This document shows, in pieces, positions 1-12,109 of a DNA stretch of 64,000 nt (the first letter of the stretch is position 1; every line of letters begins with the position of its first letter). The position numbers were made by a program, and so were the translations under genes. This stretch comes from Megascapheus bottae (taxonomy: Eukaryota; Chordata; Mammalia; Rodentia; Geomyidae). Location: NCBI GenBank assembly GCA_024803745.1, contig JANJXV010000013.1:14443501-14507500 (forward strand), given 5' to 3'. The notes beneath the pieces were generated by a model. It saw only the letters and a list, made by a program, of their open reading frames with translations. It was not told the DNA's origin and did not search any database.

Positions 1-15
1 AAAAGAGAAGAGGTG

Positions 16-205
16 GGCCAGGATCGTAGTCTAGTGGTAGAGTGCTCACCTAGCATGCATGAAGCTCAGGGTTCAATTCCTCAGTACCACATACACAGAA
101 AAAGCAGGAACTGGTGCTGTGGCTCAAGTGGCAGAGTGCAACCCCTGAGCAAAACATGTCCAAAGACAGTGCCCAGGCCCTGAGTTGACACCCCAGGACT
201 AGGAA
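16..205 (+). repeat. tRNA-like dimeric SINE (type A)
   Basis: Left unit with A box (GTCTAGTGG) and B box (GGTTCAATTCC), right unit starting GGTGCTGTGGCTCAAG. It ends in a (GGAA)n tail. Confidence 0.85.
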
Positions 206-268
206 GGAAAGAAGGAAGGAAGGAAGGAAGGAAGGAAGGAAGGAAGGAAGGAAGGAAGGAAGGAAGGA
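206..268 (+). repeat. (GGAA)n microsatellite
   Basis: About 15 near-perfect GGAA units grown from the tail of the preceding SINE. Confidence 0.9.
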
Positions 269-1521
269 AAAAGAGGAGGCCTTAGAAACATACCAAGTAA
301 TTAATCAGCAAGTATTCTTTAGTACTTACATGTTTAAGGCCCCACTTCCCTCCTTTTCAACTTCAAAAAAATATCTTAAACTAGAATATTTGAGGGTACA
401 TTTGGGGCTAAGAGGATCATTAGCACTTCACAGAGTGTCGAGAGTCACATAATTTGGCTCTAATATTTGCCTCCAGAACCAAAAGGTTACTTAAATTACA
501 TCTAAACTACTTTTCTAGCTTAAGTGGGAAAAAAAAGGAAAGCTGTAAACTATAGCTATAATTAACCTGTACCATCTGGAAAGACATCTTTCTTTGCTCT
601 TTCATTAAAAAGTTTATGCATTTGGGACTAGGCACTAACCCAGTCTGAAGGTACCTTGTCTATCACCCAGGTAGCTAATTAGGTAGGCTCTTAGGGAAAG
701 GGGTACTGATTAATGAGCCTACAGCCAATTCCTAAAGCCTATATATAGCCAATGAACATGTTCCTCCACATAAGCCCATATTTGAAAGAGTATGCACCAA
801 AAATGCCAGGCAGAGGGCAAGAAGAAATTTCACAAAGATGGAAAACAATCAAAGGTGAACACTGGGCTGTGGGCCATTTCTAGCTCTGGCCCTTGGCTTA
901 TTGTCCCTCCCCTGGTAGCACAGGACAGGCATGCCTGCAGACATTCCCTGGGAAAGGGCAGAAGCAGCCAGGTATGGCAGTGTCGGGGAGGTGAGAAGTC
1001 TGGGGACCGAGGGAGTGGGCCAGAGAGGGCTTGGCATGGACTAAAATTATTCAAAAGATTTGAGGGACCCACTAATGATATCACTAGCTACAAAGAAGGC
1101 CACTCTTCCTCACAAATATCATATACTCTGTGATCTCTCAGTCTTTATAATGATTGGTTCTTTAACCTCCCCTTCTTCTACCAAACCATGTTCTGCCTCC
1201 CTGCAGGACTCTGGCCAAATCCTCCTGCCTTCTAGAAAACTCTTTAAGCTGATGGCATTCATGTTCTTGCTAGGTGCACAGGCCAAGAGCAACAGTATCC
1301 TGAAATCTTATCGTGAAATAGGAGATTTCAGACTGCACCCAAGAACTCATGAGACAGAATCTGCATTTTCTAAATAAGATATTGGTATTTCATAAATATA
1401 TTAAAAGTTTGAGAAGCATTATTATTATATGCCAATACTCATGTTCACAAATTACACCTACAGCCATATACATCTCTATACCTATTTTTTTTCAGTTTTA
1501 CTGATATAAAATCCATATACC
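269..1521. other. Unassigned intronic sequence
   Basis: No repeat or exon recognised; two short plus-strand open frames here have no family features. Confidence 0.4.
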
Positions 1522-1941
1522 ACCAGGCACCAGGGGCTTATGCCTATAATCTTACCTGCTCAGGAAGCTACTCAAGATCCTACTCAAAACTAGCCCTGGT
1601 AGAAAAGTCCCCATTAAGATTCTTACCTCCTTCAGCTTGGGAATGTGGCTTAGTGATACAGTACCTGCCTACCATGCATGAAACCCTGGGTTCGATTCCT
1701 CAGCACCACATAAAAAGAGAAAAGCTGAAGTGGCACTGTAGCTCAAAGTGGTAGAGTGCTAGCCTTGAACCAAAGAACATAGGGACAGAGCCGAGGCCCT
1801 GAGTTCAGGTTCCATAAATAACAACAACAACAACGAAAAAAAATCCACATACTAATGGCTCAAGTGGTAGAGTACTAACCTTGAGCTGAAGAACTCAGGA
1901 ACAGTACCCAGTCTCAGAGTTCATGCCCCCCCCCCCAAAAA
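1522..1941 (+). repeat. Type B SINE interrupted by a type A SINE
   Basis: B1-like left unit at 1522-1629 and its right unit at 1850-1941 are split by a complete type A SINE at 1633-1845 with a CAA-rich tail. Confidence 0.75.
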
Positions 1942-1958
1942 AAGTGAAAAGAAAAAAA

Positions 1959-2157
1959 AGGCCAGGAATTTGGCCTAGTGGTAGAGTGCTTGCCTAGCAT
2001 GAACGAAGACCCAGGTTCGATTTCTCAGTACCACATACATAGAAAAAGCCAAAAGTAGTACTGTGGCTCAAGTGGTAGAGCACTAGCCTTGAAGAAAGCC
2101 CAAGGACAGTGCTTAGTCCCTAAGTTCAGTCCCCAGGACTGGCAGAAAGAAAAAAAA
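1959..2157 (+). repeat. Type A SINE
   Basis: TTTGGCCTAGTGG A box, GGTTCGATTTC B box, right unit, A-rich tail. Confidence 0.85.
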
Positions 2158-2198
2158 TTCCACATGCCATAAAATCCATCTATTCAAACAATATTACC

Positions 2199-2601
2199 AG
2201 GCCAGGCATGATGATTCACACCTATATTCCCAGCTACACAGAAGTCATACATAGGGAGGTCATGGTCCAAAGCTAGCCTCAGACAAAATTCAGTACCCTA
2301 TCCAAAAAAGTAACAAAGCAAAAAGGGACAGAGATGTGGCCAAGTAATAAAGTACTTCAATGGGAAGGAGGAGAGTTGAGACAGACTTTTTTTGGTTTTG
2401 TATTTTTGCCAGTCCTGGGGCTTGAACTCATGGCCTGTGCACTGCCCTTGGACGCTTGTTTTTGCTCAAGGCTAGTACTCTGCCACTTGAACTACAGCAC
2501 CACTTCTGGCTTTTTCTGTGTATATATTACCAAGGAATCAAATCCAGGGCTTCCTGCATGCTAGGCACAAGCACTTTATCACTAGGCCACACTCCAGGCC
2601 G
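2199..2601. repeat. B1-like fragment (+) followed by type A SINE (-)
   Basis: 2199-2325 is a decayed B1-like unit on the plus strand; 2402-2601 is a full type A SINE on the minus strand. Confidence 0.75.
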
Positions 2602-3120
2602 GAGGCAAGGTCTTATTGCATAGACCAGGCTTATCTCACAATTCTTTTGCCTTCACTTCTCAATAATGGCCTTACTGATGTGCACCACTACATTTAGCTG
2701 CATAACTCCTTTATATATATTGGAAATAAATTTCCTTACATGACACATAACCTGCAAATATTTTCTGTCATTTCAAAGAGTACCTTTTATAGCACAAACG
2801 TTTTTAATTTTTCTAAGTCCAACCTATATAATTGACCTATGCCTAACTTGGTTATAAAGATTTATACTTACGTTATAAAGATTTATACTTAAAACTCTCC
2901 GAAGAGCTTTACTGTTTTAAAGTCTTTGATCTAAATTAATTCTGTGTATGTTGTATGACAGGAATTCAACTTCATTCTTTTACATATGGCCATTCTATTG
3001 TTCCCCTCCATACCTGACTCTTTACTCTGTAAGATGGAGCATCTTTCTGGTTTCCCACATTTGTCTTTAGTGTTTCCACAACTCTTTAAATTTTGCTAAC
3101 TTAGAAAAGACTAAAATCCA
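2602..3120. other. Unassigned AT-rich sequence
   Basis: No feature recognised apart from a short local duplication around 2851-2892 (GGTTATAAAGATTTATACTTA, given here without its last base). Confidence 0.35.
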
Positions 3121-3316
3121 GGGGCCGGAAGTTTAGCCTAATAGTAGAGTGCCTGCCTGGCATGCACGAAGACAGACTCAGGTTTGATTCCTTGGTACCA
3201 CATACATTAAAAAAAGCTGGAAGTGGTGCTGTGGCTCAAGTGGTAGAGCCCTAGCCTTGAGATAAGCCCAAGGACAGTGCTCAGGCAGGCCTGAGCAAAA
3301 AAAAAAAAAAAAAAGC
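3121..3316 (+). repeat. Type A SINE
   Basis: GTTTAGCCTAATAGTAG A box region, right unit, A15 tail. Confidence 0.85.
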
Positions 3317-3847
3317 TAAACTAAAATCTGAAAAACTGTTTATAATACTCAACCTCTGAAGCTTCCAGGTTTGATATATTTACTTATTTATTTAAACACT
3401 CCAATTTTAGATACTCTGAATTCTAAACATGCATGTCTTAGGCTAAGCATGGAGACACAAAGATAAATAAACCAGATTTTTTTCTCCCTGACTTGAGGAA
3501 AAGACAGCAAAAATAACATTAAGTGCTGGTGATATAGTTCATTGGTAGATTGCTTGCCCATCATTCGCTAAACTCTTTTATCTTATAGGGGATACAGATA
3601 AGATGTAAAGCAGAGAAGTAACTCTTAGAAAAGAGTGCTAGTAAAATTCCGGACAAGTGTTGGGGAGAGAGCCACAGACCTTACTAGAGAAAGCTCAAAT
3701 GTTAGAACTTAAGGCTTCAGCCACCCAAGCTAATGGCAACTTGCATCCTCACAGCCATATTATGTCTTTGATGGGTCCTGGATACTTTTGCCTTTATAGG
3801 CCCTTTCTTCCATTAGGTAAAAAAAATAAAATTAGGAATATATACTT

Positions 3848-4086
3848 ACATGCCAGGTACTAGTGACTCATGCCTGTAATCCTAACTACTCAGGAGGCTA
3901 AGCTATGAGGACTGTGGTTCAAAGCCAGCCCAAAGAGCAAAGTCCATGAAACTCTTACCTTCAATTAACTACTAGAAAACTGGAAGTGGTGCTATGACTC
4001 AAACTGGTAGAGTGCTAGCCTTGAACAGAGCTCAGGGACAGCACCCAGCACTCAGGCTCTGATTTCAAGCCACACAGAAAATAAAG
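3848..4086 (+). repeat. Type B SINE
   Basis: B1-like left unit (CATGCCTGTAATCCTAACTA) and right unit with CAGCACCCAG. It abuts the start of the LINE-1. Confidence 0.8.
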
Positions 4087-4821
4087 ATGGGGGGGTGCCG
4101 ACGAAAGGATGGAGGGAGACAGACATTCACACACACAAACATATATACATATATGCATCTGGAGAGTGGGGGGCGCTGAGACCCTGCCTTCCAACAGTGG
4201 GTGGGGTGCGCGGGAGTCTAGGAGCCAGCATCTGTCCCCCTCAAATCTTGAGCTGGACACCCTCAAGCTGGGAATCCCCAGCAAAACAGCACCAAGGGGC
4301 CCCCCACAATCACAGACTCCTGGCCAAAGCAACGGAAACACAGCAGGGAACTGAAGGGCAGACCAGTAGCCAAGCTCGCCTTCTGAGAATCAGAAAGGCG
4401 CGGCTCCGCCCTTGGAGCCCACGTCCTCGGCTGGGCCCCGCCCCTGGGAACAGAGCGGACACCAGCTGCTCCAGCTGAGAGCCCCTGGAAACTCCCAAAC
4501 TCCAGACCCTTGGCCGGGGGCCCACCCCTGGAAGCACCGCAGGAAAACCAACCATCCACCCAGCCCGCTGAAACTGAAGCACGCAGATCCAACCCACACC
4601 CACTGTGAGGCCACTGGTTGGGCTGAGAGCTAGTCAGGCAGCAGCATATAGCCTCTGGGAACAGGCCAAACACCTGCATAAACTTCAAACTGACCTAGTC
4701 AGCAGAGGAATCAATTTGGCCGAGAACCACAGGTTTACACAGATTCCCAGAAACACCGGTCCCAATCCAAGTAAAGACCGCCACCTACCGACCACAGAGC
4801 AAACTACAACAACAGTTCTCA

Positions 4822-5790
4822 ATGCCTAGGAGAGCACAAAGACGAATTAAGACATACATAAATAATCAAAGTCCCACGCAAAGCCCAAAAGGAAACAAGA
4901 GCCAAGGGAAGAGAGAGATGTCACCATCCCAAGAAATGACACCTGAAGAGACACGAAACATGACCCTATTCAAGGAGATGATTGTGGACATGACTAAAGA
5001 GATTAAAACAGAAATCCAAAAACAATTCCAGGAACATAAGCAGGAAATCACCAAAGAGCTCCTCGAATTCAAAAGAAAAATGGAAGAAAAGATTAATACC
5101 CTCATAGCAGACATGATCAGCTCAGTGTCCACACTTCAAGCAAAAATGGAGGCATTAAGCAGCAGATTGACTGAGATGGAGAATAGAACATCAGGAACGG
5201 AAGATAAAACACAAGAGCTGGAACAGAGAATCGCCACCTTGGAAAAATCAGTCAGAATCCACCAGAGAGAGCTCCAGGAACTGGCAGATGCAGAAAAGAA
5301 GTCTAATCTTCGTATAATAGGGATTGAGGAGGGCGCAGAATTTCAGGACAAAGGAATGCAACCATTATTCACCAAAATCATAGCAGAGAACTTCCCCAAC
5401 CTCAAAAGGGAAAATACTTACATTATTGAGGGTTTCAGGACTCCAAACAGGCAAGATCCTAGAAGGAACTCATCTAGACATATCATAGTAAAGACACTAG
5501 ACCCGAATACCAAGGAATTGATCTTAAATGCGGCAAAAACAAAGAAAGAGCTATACTACAATGGGAAAAAAAATCAAATTACAGCAGACCTCTCCACACA
5601 AACCCTAAATGCAAGAAAAGCTTGGAAAAACATCACTGATGTCCTGAAGACCAACAACTGCCAAACCAGACTGATATATCCAGCAAAACTAGCATTTACA
5701 TTTGAGGGAGAAACAAGAATATTTCACTCCAAAGAGAAGCTTTATGAATACGTGCACACTAAACCAGTGTTACAAAAAAATACTAATTAA
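4822..5790 (+). CDS. LINE-1 ORF1p (intact frame)
   Basis: 322 codons without interruption. Basic N-terminus MPRRAQRRIK, a long coiled coil (about 50-150, heptads rich in K/E/L), an RRM-like domain starting near NLRIIGIEEG (162 on), and a basic C-terminal domain (NARKAWKNITDVLK). ORF1p is the trimeric RNA-binding chaperone of the L1 particle. Length is somewhat below mouse and human ORF1p. The frame is intact, but the element cannot move without ORF2. Confidence 0.88.
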   Translation: MPRRAQRRIKTYINNQSPTQSPKGNKSQGKREMSPSQEMTPEETRNMTLFKEMIVDMTKEIKTEIQKQFQEHKQEITKELLEFKRKMEEKINTLIADMISSVSTLQAKMEALSSRLTEMENRTSGTEDKTQELEQRIATLEKSVRIHQRELQELADAEKKSNLRIIGIEEGAEFQDKGMQPLFTKIIAENFPNLKRENTYIIEGFRTPNRQDPRRNSSRHIIVKTLDPNTKELILNAAKTKKELYYNGKKNQITADLSTQTLNARKAWKNITDVLKTNNCQTRLIYPAKLAFTFEGETRIFHSKEKLYEYVHTKPVLQKNTN

Positions 5791-5908
5791 TCAAGAACAA
5801 ATTGTAGAACATCAAGAACCCCCATCAAGAAGCAAATATCTATAATTCACTGAACACAAAAGGGGGAAAAAAGAGAAAGAAACTTAGAAGTAAAAATAAA
5901 TAACAACA

Positions 5909-8028
5909 ATGGACACTGACCACTTCTCCATAATTTCCCTAAATGTGAATGAGCTGAACAATCCAATCAAAAGACACAGAGAAGCAGACTGGATTAAGAA
6001 ACACCACCCATCCATATGTTGCCTCCAAGAGACCCACCTCACTGCCAAAGACAGAAACAAATTCCAAGTGAAAGGCTGGAAACGAATTTTCCACTCCAAT
6101 GCACCAGGCAAAAAAGCAGGAGTAGCAATCTTAATCTCCGACAAAATTAACTTCTCAGTAAAATCAGTAAATAAAGATAGAGATGGCCATTATATATTAG
6201 TAAAGGGTACAATCCATGCCCAAATATTACATTTATAAACATTTACTCCCCCAACACAGGAATACCCAAATTCGTCAAACAAACTCTCTTAGAATTACAG
6301 AACAAGATAGACTCAAACACAATCATAGTGGGAGACCTCAATACACCACTCTCAACTAATGACAGGTCAACTCAACAAAAATTAAGCAAAGACACCATCG
6401 ACTTAAACGACACCATAGCCCAGCTGGGCTTAACAGATATACACAGTCTTCCACCCAACGGCAAAACTTTTTACATTTTTCTCAACAGCACATGGAACAC
6501 ACTCCAGAATAGATCACATAATAGTTCATACAGAAAACTTAAGCAGATACAAGAGGACTGATATAATCCCATGCATTCTATCAGACCACAGTGGAGTCAG
6601 ACTAATTCTGAACAACGCAGTCAAAGTCAAAAAACATTCAATCACTTGGAAACTGAACAACACACTTCGGAATAACTCCTGGGTAACAGATCAGATCAGA
6701 AATGAAATTAAAAACTTCCTTGAATGTAATGACAATCAAGAAACATCACAAAGGAACTTATGGGACACAGCAAAGGCAGTTCTAAGAGGCAAATTTATCA
6801 CATTAGGAGCGCATATTAAAAAGACAGAAGAAGAACATGTAAATAACCTAAAAAAAACTGAAACACCTAGAGGAGCAAGAAAAAGTTAATTCTAAAACAA
6901 CTAGAAGGACAGAAATAACAAAAATAAAATCAGAAATAGAGATTGAAATAAGATCTACTATACACAAAATTGATAAATCAAAAAGTTGGTTCTTTGAAAG
7001 AGTCAACAAAATAACAGACCCCTGGCAAGATTAATCAAAAAAAGGAAAGGGAAGACTCAAACAAGATTAGAGGCCCCACGGGAACAATCACAACTGATTC
7101 CCAAGAAATTCAGTCCATAATGAATAGGTACTACCAGGGCTTATATTCAAAGAAACAAGAAAATCTAGTAGAAATGGATGATTTCTTAAATAAATATAGG
7201 CTACCCACACTGAACAACGATGAGGTAAACAAATTGAACAAATCAATTTCTTACAACGAAATTGTGGAAGTAATCAGGGAAATGCCAACCAAAAAGAACC
7301 CAGGTCAAGATGGATTCACTGCGGAATTCTACAAGACGTTTAAAGATGAAATAACACCTATATTCTTGAAACTCTTCTGAGAAATAGAAATGGAAGGAGC
7401 AATACCAAACTCATTTTATGAAGCTAATATTACTCTCATCCCCAAACCAGGGAAAGACCCAACAAAAAAAGAAAACTACAGACCTATCTCTCTAATGAAC
7501 ACAGACGCAAAACTCCTCAATATATTAGCCAACAGAATCCAGAAACAAATTTAAAAAATCATACACTATGATCAAGTAGGCTTCATCCCACAGATGCAAG
7601 GCTGGTTTAACATTCGCAAATCAATGTAATACATCACATCACATCAATACAGCTAAGGATAAGAATCATATGATAATTTCTCTGGACGCAGAGAAGGCAT
7701 TTGACAAAATACAACATCCATTCATGTTGAAAGCACTAGAAAAAATAGGAATAAGAGGTACATTCCTCAAAATAGTGAAAGCCATATATGAAAAACCTGC
7801 CAGTATTATACTAAATGGTGAAAGACTGGAACCATTCACCTTAAAATTAGGAACTAGACAGGGATGCCCACTCTCTCTACTTCTCAATATAGTACTGGAA
7901 CCCTTAACCAGAGCAATAAGGCAAGAAAAGGACATCAAAGGGATCCACATAGGGAAAGAAGAAATTAAACTATCCCTATTCGCAGATGACATGATCCTCT
8001 ACTTGAGTGACCCAACAAACTCCACTCC
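5909..8028 (+). pseudogene. LINE-1 ORF2 fragment (endonuclease and part of RT), frameshifted
   Basis: Begins MDTDHFSIISLNVNELNNPI (AP-endonuclease domain), with CCLQETHL. Breaks: a stop/frameshift near 6236, a frameshift near 6475, and stops near 7378, 7552 and 7627. RT pieces are visible ([57 protein letters not shown]). The rest of RT and the Cys-rich end are absent. Confidence 0.85.
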
Positions 8029-8106
8029 CATATATACATATATGTGCATTTTATCCTTGCACTGGTATAAAATGAATAATCCAAAGTATATCCTCCATTC
8101 TCTTCA

Positions 8107-8343
8107 TTTTTTTTTTTGTCGGTCATGGGACTTGAACTCTGGGCCTGGACACTGTCCCAGAGCTCTTCAGCTCAAGGCTACCACCCTACCCCTTTAGCCA
8201 CAGCATCACTTCTGGTTTTCTGGTGGTTAATTTGAGATAAGGGTCTCATGGACTTTAGTGTCAGGCTGGCTTTGAACTGTAATCCTCAGATCTCAGCCTC
8301 TTGAGCAGCTAGGATTACAGGTGTGAGCCACTGGTGCCTGGCC
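8107..8343 (-). repeat. Type B SINE
   Basis: T9 at the left, right unit then B1-like unit ending GTGAGCCACTGGTGCCTGGC. Confidence 0.85.
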
Positions 8344-8611
8344 ATTCTCTCCAAATTTTAAAAGAAATTGTGGACTCCTAGGTACTGTACCTTCTTTAAT
8401 GAGTAAGTCAGCTCTGAGTCCCATTCCTTCCTTCTTTCCCAGCACTATAGACTAACTGTTCTCTCCTTAGCTGCTAAGTCACATTGTTCTGCTACTTCTA
8501 AAACTGTCTGCTCTAAAGAGCCTATCTGAACATAGAGAATGGTTAATCTCTTATCACCTAAATCCACAAAAAAAAAAAAAGTAACACTATACCAATATTG
8601 AAAATAGTGTG

Positions 8612-9062
8612 TTCTGGTTTGAGAAGCTAAAACTCATGCCTATAATCCTAGCTACTCAGGAAGGTGAGATCTTATGGGGCTGAGAGCGTGGCCTGGTGGT
8701 AGAGTACTTGACTAGCATGCACAAAGACTTGGGTTCAGTTCCTTAGTACCACATACACAGAAAAAGCCAGAAATGGTCCTGTGGCTCAAGTGGTAGCGCA
8801 CTAGCCTTGAGGAAAGCCCAAGCTCAGTGCTTAGGCCCTGAGCTCAAGCCCCAGAACTGGCAAAAAAAAAAAAAAAAAGAGGGGGAGGGGGGTCAGATCT
8901 GAGGATCAAGGTTCAAAGCCAATCCAGACAGACAAATCTGAGAAGCTCCTGTTAGCCAGCAAGAAGCTAACACAAGTTGTAGAGTATCAGCCAGAAGTAG
9001 AAAAAGCTGAACAAAACGCAGCCCAGAATGCAAGCGCCAGTATTAGCACCAAAAAAAGGGCT
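8612..9062 (+). repeat. Type B SINE split by a type A SINE
   Basis: Outer left part 8612-8672 and remainder about 8893-9062; inner type A SINE 8676-8880 with A17 tail. Confidence 0.75.
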
Positions 9063-9091
9063 CAGGAATTAAACAAAAAACTTGGCATGTA

Positions 9092-9219
9092 AGCTAGTAT
9101 GGTGATACATGCATTAAATACTAAGGCAGGAGGATCAAAAGTTTAAGACCAGCCTGGGCTACATAGCCAGTTCCAGGCTAGCCTGGGCTAACCAGTGAGC
9201 AAAACAAAACAACAAAATG
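9092..9219 (+). repeat. B1 monomer
   Basis: Classical rodent B1 features (CAGCCTGGGCTACATAG) without a right unit. Confidence 0.75.
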
Positions 9220-9587
9220 GCATGTCACTGACCTACAAATGTCAAACATATGCTTATCATCTTGAAGGTAGCCAATACATTTTGCTTCCTTTATTCTTTC
9301 AATTAAAGATAAGTTTAGTCTCTTCTCTTACAAAACTTACTAGGTGATACAGAAGACAGATAATAAAACATGTCAATAAATATATATTACAAATAATTTC
9401 TTATACAAGTTTTATGAACTGATCTAGAGTGGGCTAAGAGAAGAAAGAGTAAAGACTATCTTGTTGCTACATACAGACACTGTGCTTTTCTCCAAAAGCT
9501 TGCCAACACAGGAGAACAATATAGATAAGTACAGTGACACTTGGTTCATATGCTGTGTCTTATTTGCTTAGATTTGTTTTGTTTTGT

Positions 9588-10356
9588 TTTTTGGTCAGTT
9601 ATGGGGCTTGTACTCAGAGCCTAGGCACTGTCCCTCAGTTTTTTCACTCAAGGCTAGAGCTCTATCACTTTGAACTACATCTCCACTTCTGGTTCTCTGG
9701 TGGTTTAATTAGAGATAAGAATCTCATGGAGTAGGGCAGGGAGTTTAGCCTAGTGATAGAGTGCTTGCCTAGCATGCACAAAGACCCAGGTTAGATTCCT
9801 CAGTAACACATAGAAAAAAAACACAGAAGTAGTGCTGTGGCTCAAGTGGTAGAGTTCTAGCCTTGAGAAAGCCCAAGGGCAGTGCTCAGGCCCAGAGTTC
9901 AAACACCAGAACTGGCACACACAAAAAAATTATACTGGCTGGGCATGGTGGCTCACGCCTGTAATCCTAACTACTCAGGAGGCTGAGATCTGAGTATCAC
10001 AGCTCAAAGCCAGCCCTGGCAGTAAAGTCTCTGGGACTCTTACATCCAATTAACCACCAGAAAACCGGAAGTGGCACTGTGGGTCAAGGGGTAGAGTGGT
10101 AGCCTTGAGCTGAAGAGCTCAAGGGCAATGCCCATGTCCAGGGGTAGGGCTATAGCCTTGAGTTGAAGAGCTCAGGGACAGTGCCCAGGCCCAGAGTTCA
10201 AGCCCCATGACCAACCAAAAAAAAAAACAAAAACAAAAAAACACAAAAAACAATCTCATGGACATTCCTGCCTCAGCTGGCTTAAAACCACGATCCTCAG
10301 ATCTCAGCCTCCTGAGCAGCTCTGATTACAGATATGAGTCACTAGCACTTGGCCCT
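9588..10356. repeat. Type B SINE (-) split by type A (+) and type B (+) SINEs
   Basis: Outer minus SINE at 9588-9730 and 10252-10356. Inserted between are type A (9731-9928) and type B (9936-10250). AATCTCATGGA at 9720-9730 and 10252-10262 flanks the whole insert. Confidence 0.8.
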
Positions 10357-10359
10357 CAT

Positions 10360-11560
10360 TTAGATGTTAATTCACTCTTAGTTTTCAACCCAAGAAGTAG
10401 CCTCAAGGCAACAACTACCTTTCTAATTCAAGAGAAAAACAACTGTAGGTTCTAATCAGGCATTTGTCTTTACTTGCTATTTGTCAACAAATAGGCATTC
10501 TCCTCATGCCTCAGTTTCCCCATATGTAAAATGACAGGACTGGTTTTGATGACTTTCAGGTGCCTTTATGCTAAAATACTGGATTTCATACCAAAGCTGT
10601 CTAACTTCAAATTTTTGGAGTTAGCAATACTTTAGCCTTTAAAGTCGCTATAGTTACCATTTAGAAGAGCAAGTTGCCTTTAGATATGCTACAACTGGAA
10701 GCTACCAAATCAAATCAATAAAAACTTTAAAGTAATATGCATCTATCAGGAATATCCATCACTACTGACAGGGGATGTCCTCTTATCACACTGTCAAGTA
10801 CCTGTTAATCACAAAGAGTCCTAAATACTGGATTCTTATCCCCGATACTTGTTTGGCAGGGAAATTTCACATCAGTTGATCCTTCATTAGAGAATGATCA
10901 GCTAAAGGCTTCATCATTTTACAATACTAGAGATGAACAAGTCCAACCTTTGCCCCTGATCTGTCCATAGTCCAGAGAATGGGAAGAAACAAGCAATTAA
11001 ACATACTATAAGGATAACAATTGGTATATAAAAGAAATGTGTAAACCCAGAGAAAGGAGAGATTAGCTAGCTCCTGAATCTGATAGGAATATAGCACAAT
11101 AACCAGGCTGGCTACCTCTATCTTGTAAGCTACAGATATTATGGTCACCTGAGTGATAAGGATGACAAAAGAAGTCCAAAGGTTCACAAATCTACTTCCC
11201 TCCATTTGTAGCAGCTCCTTAACTTTTCCAAGAGTTCAATAAATCAGCCTTCAGACCTCCAAGATCATAAATCAATAGAGACATGGGATATACTTAGCTA
11301 AATTGTAAGGCCTGATGTGGACAGCACACTTTCAGTAGTAAAATGAAAGTAGATGCTTGCCCTACTGCTGCAGCAGTCACCTAACTTAACCCTCACTCCA
11401 CTCTCTTACCACTGTCAGAATGCACATCTCCCAGCTCAACTGAGCTGGGAGGCTTTTGAAATTAAACTTTTCAAATTCAATGGCACCTAAAGTTTGGTTT
11501 TTTGGTTCTTCAATTCCTAGCCTATCTGATTCTATTTTTCACTCTAGATTCCTCTTTATC
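10360..11560. other. Mostly unassigned; MIR-like fragment
   Basis: CTCAGTTTCCCCATATGTAA near 10508-10530 is typical of a MIR. The remainder, including a 92-codon minus-strand frame at 10927-11205, shows no recognised feature. Confidence 0.4.
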
Positions 11561-11725
11561 TAAGATATCTTCCCTATATACATTCTAGCTTCCATACACC
11601 CTAAATTTTTCTACCCATCCTTAAAGACCCAACCCAGATGCCATTTCCTCCAAATCCTAACCTCTATGAACTCCTAAAGACTTTAATCTGAACCGTTCAT
11701 GTGCTGATCATATTGGCCCACCTAT
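11560..11725 (+). repeat. L2 LINE fragment
   Basis: AAAGACCCAACCCAGATGCC followed by CATTTCCTCC matches the conserved 3' part of mammalian L2. Confidence 0.55.
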
Positions 11726-11873
11726 GAAATCTCCATTAAGCTTTTCACTGCCACATTGCCTTAGTTCAAACTTTATTCTTTATCCTGCCTTCAACTACTG
11801 CAGCGGCCTCCAAAGGAGGCAGTGTATCTAGAACTTGAATCTAGCCAGAACATATCTGTTAACATAGGAGCAG

Positions 11874-12087
11874 TCAGGGCTGGGAGTGTGGCCTAGTGGT
11901 AAAGTACTTGCCTAGCATGCACAAAGCCCTGGGTTTGTTTCCTCGGTACCACATACTCAGAAAAAGGGAGAAGTGGTGCTGTGGCTCAAGTGGCAGAGCA
12001 GTAGTCTTGAGCAAAAAGTGTCCAAGGGCAGTGTTCAGGACCTGGGTTCAAGCCCCAGTACTGGCAAAAAAAAAAAAAAATAAATAA
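11874..12087 (+). repeat. Type A SINE with 13-bp target-site duplication
   Basis: AACATAGGAGCAG occurs perfectly at 11861-11873 and 12088-12100, fixing the ends and implying recent insertion. Confidence 0.92.
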
Positions 12088-12109
12088 AACATAGGAGCAG
12101 CCGAAGTGG

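Larger units (their letters stand above)
4087..8028 (+). mobile_element. LINE-1, 5' UTR to mid ORF2, 3' end missing
   Basis: GC-rich, CpG-containing 5' UTR (4087-4821, with a GCCCCGCCCC box at 4434-4443), intact ORF1, a 118-bp spacer, then ORF2 up to just after the reverse transcriptase FADD motif. Identity stops near 8028, inside ORF2, and runs into unrelated AT-rich sequence with no 3' UTR or poly(A). LINE-1 copies are usually truncated at the 5' end; this one keeps the 5' end and has lost the 3' end. Confidence 0.85.

Noticed and set aside
206..268. Short-period array considered as CRISPR-like or regulatory
   Set aside because: It is a plain GGAA microsatellite at a SINE tail; no spacers exist.
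10927..11205. Hydrophobic 92-codon minus-strand frame inside RNF121 intron 1
   Set aside because: I considered it as an RNF121 membrane exon, but no residues match the known RNF121 order and no fitting splice sites were found.
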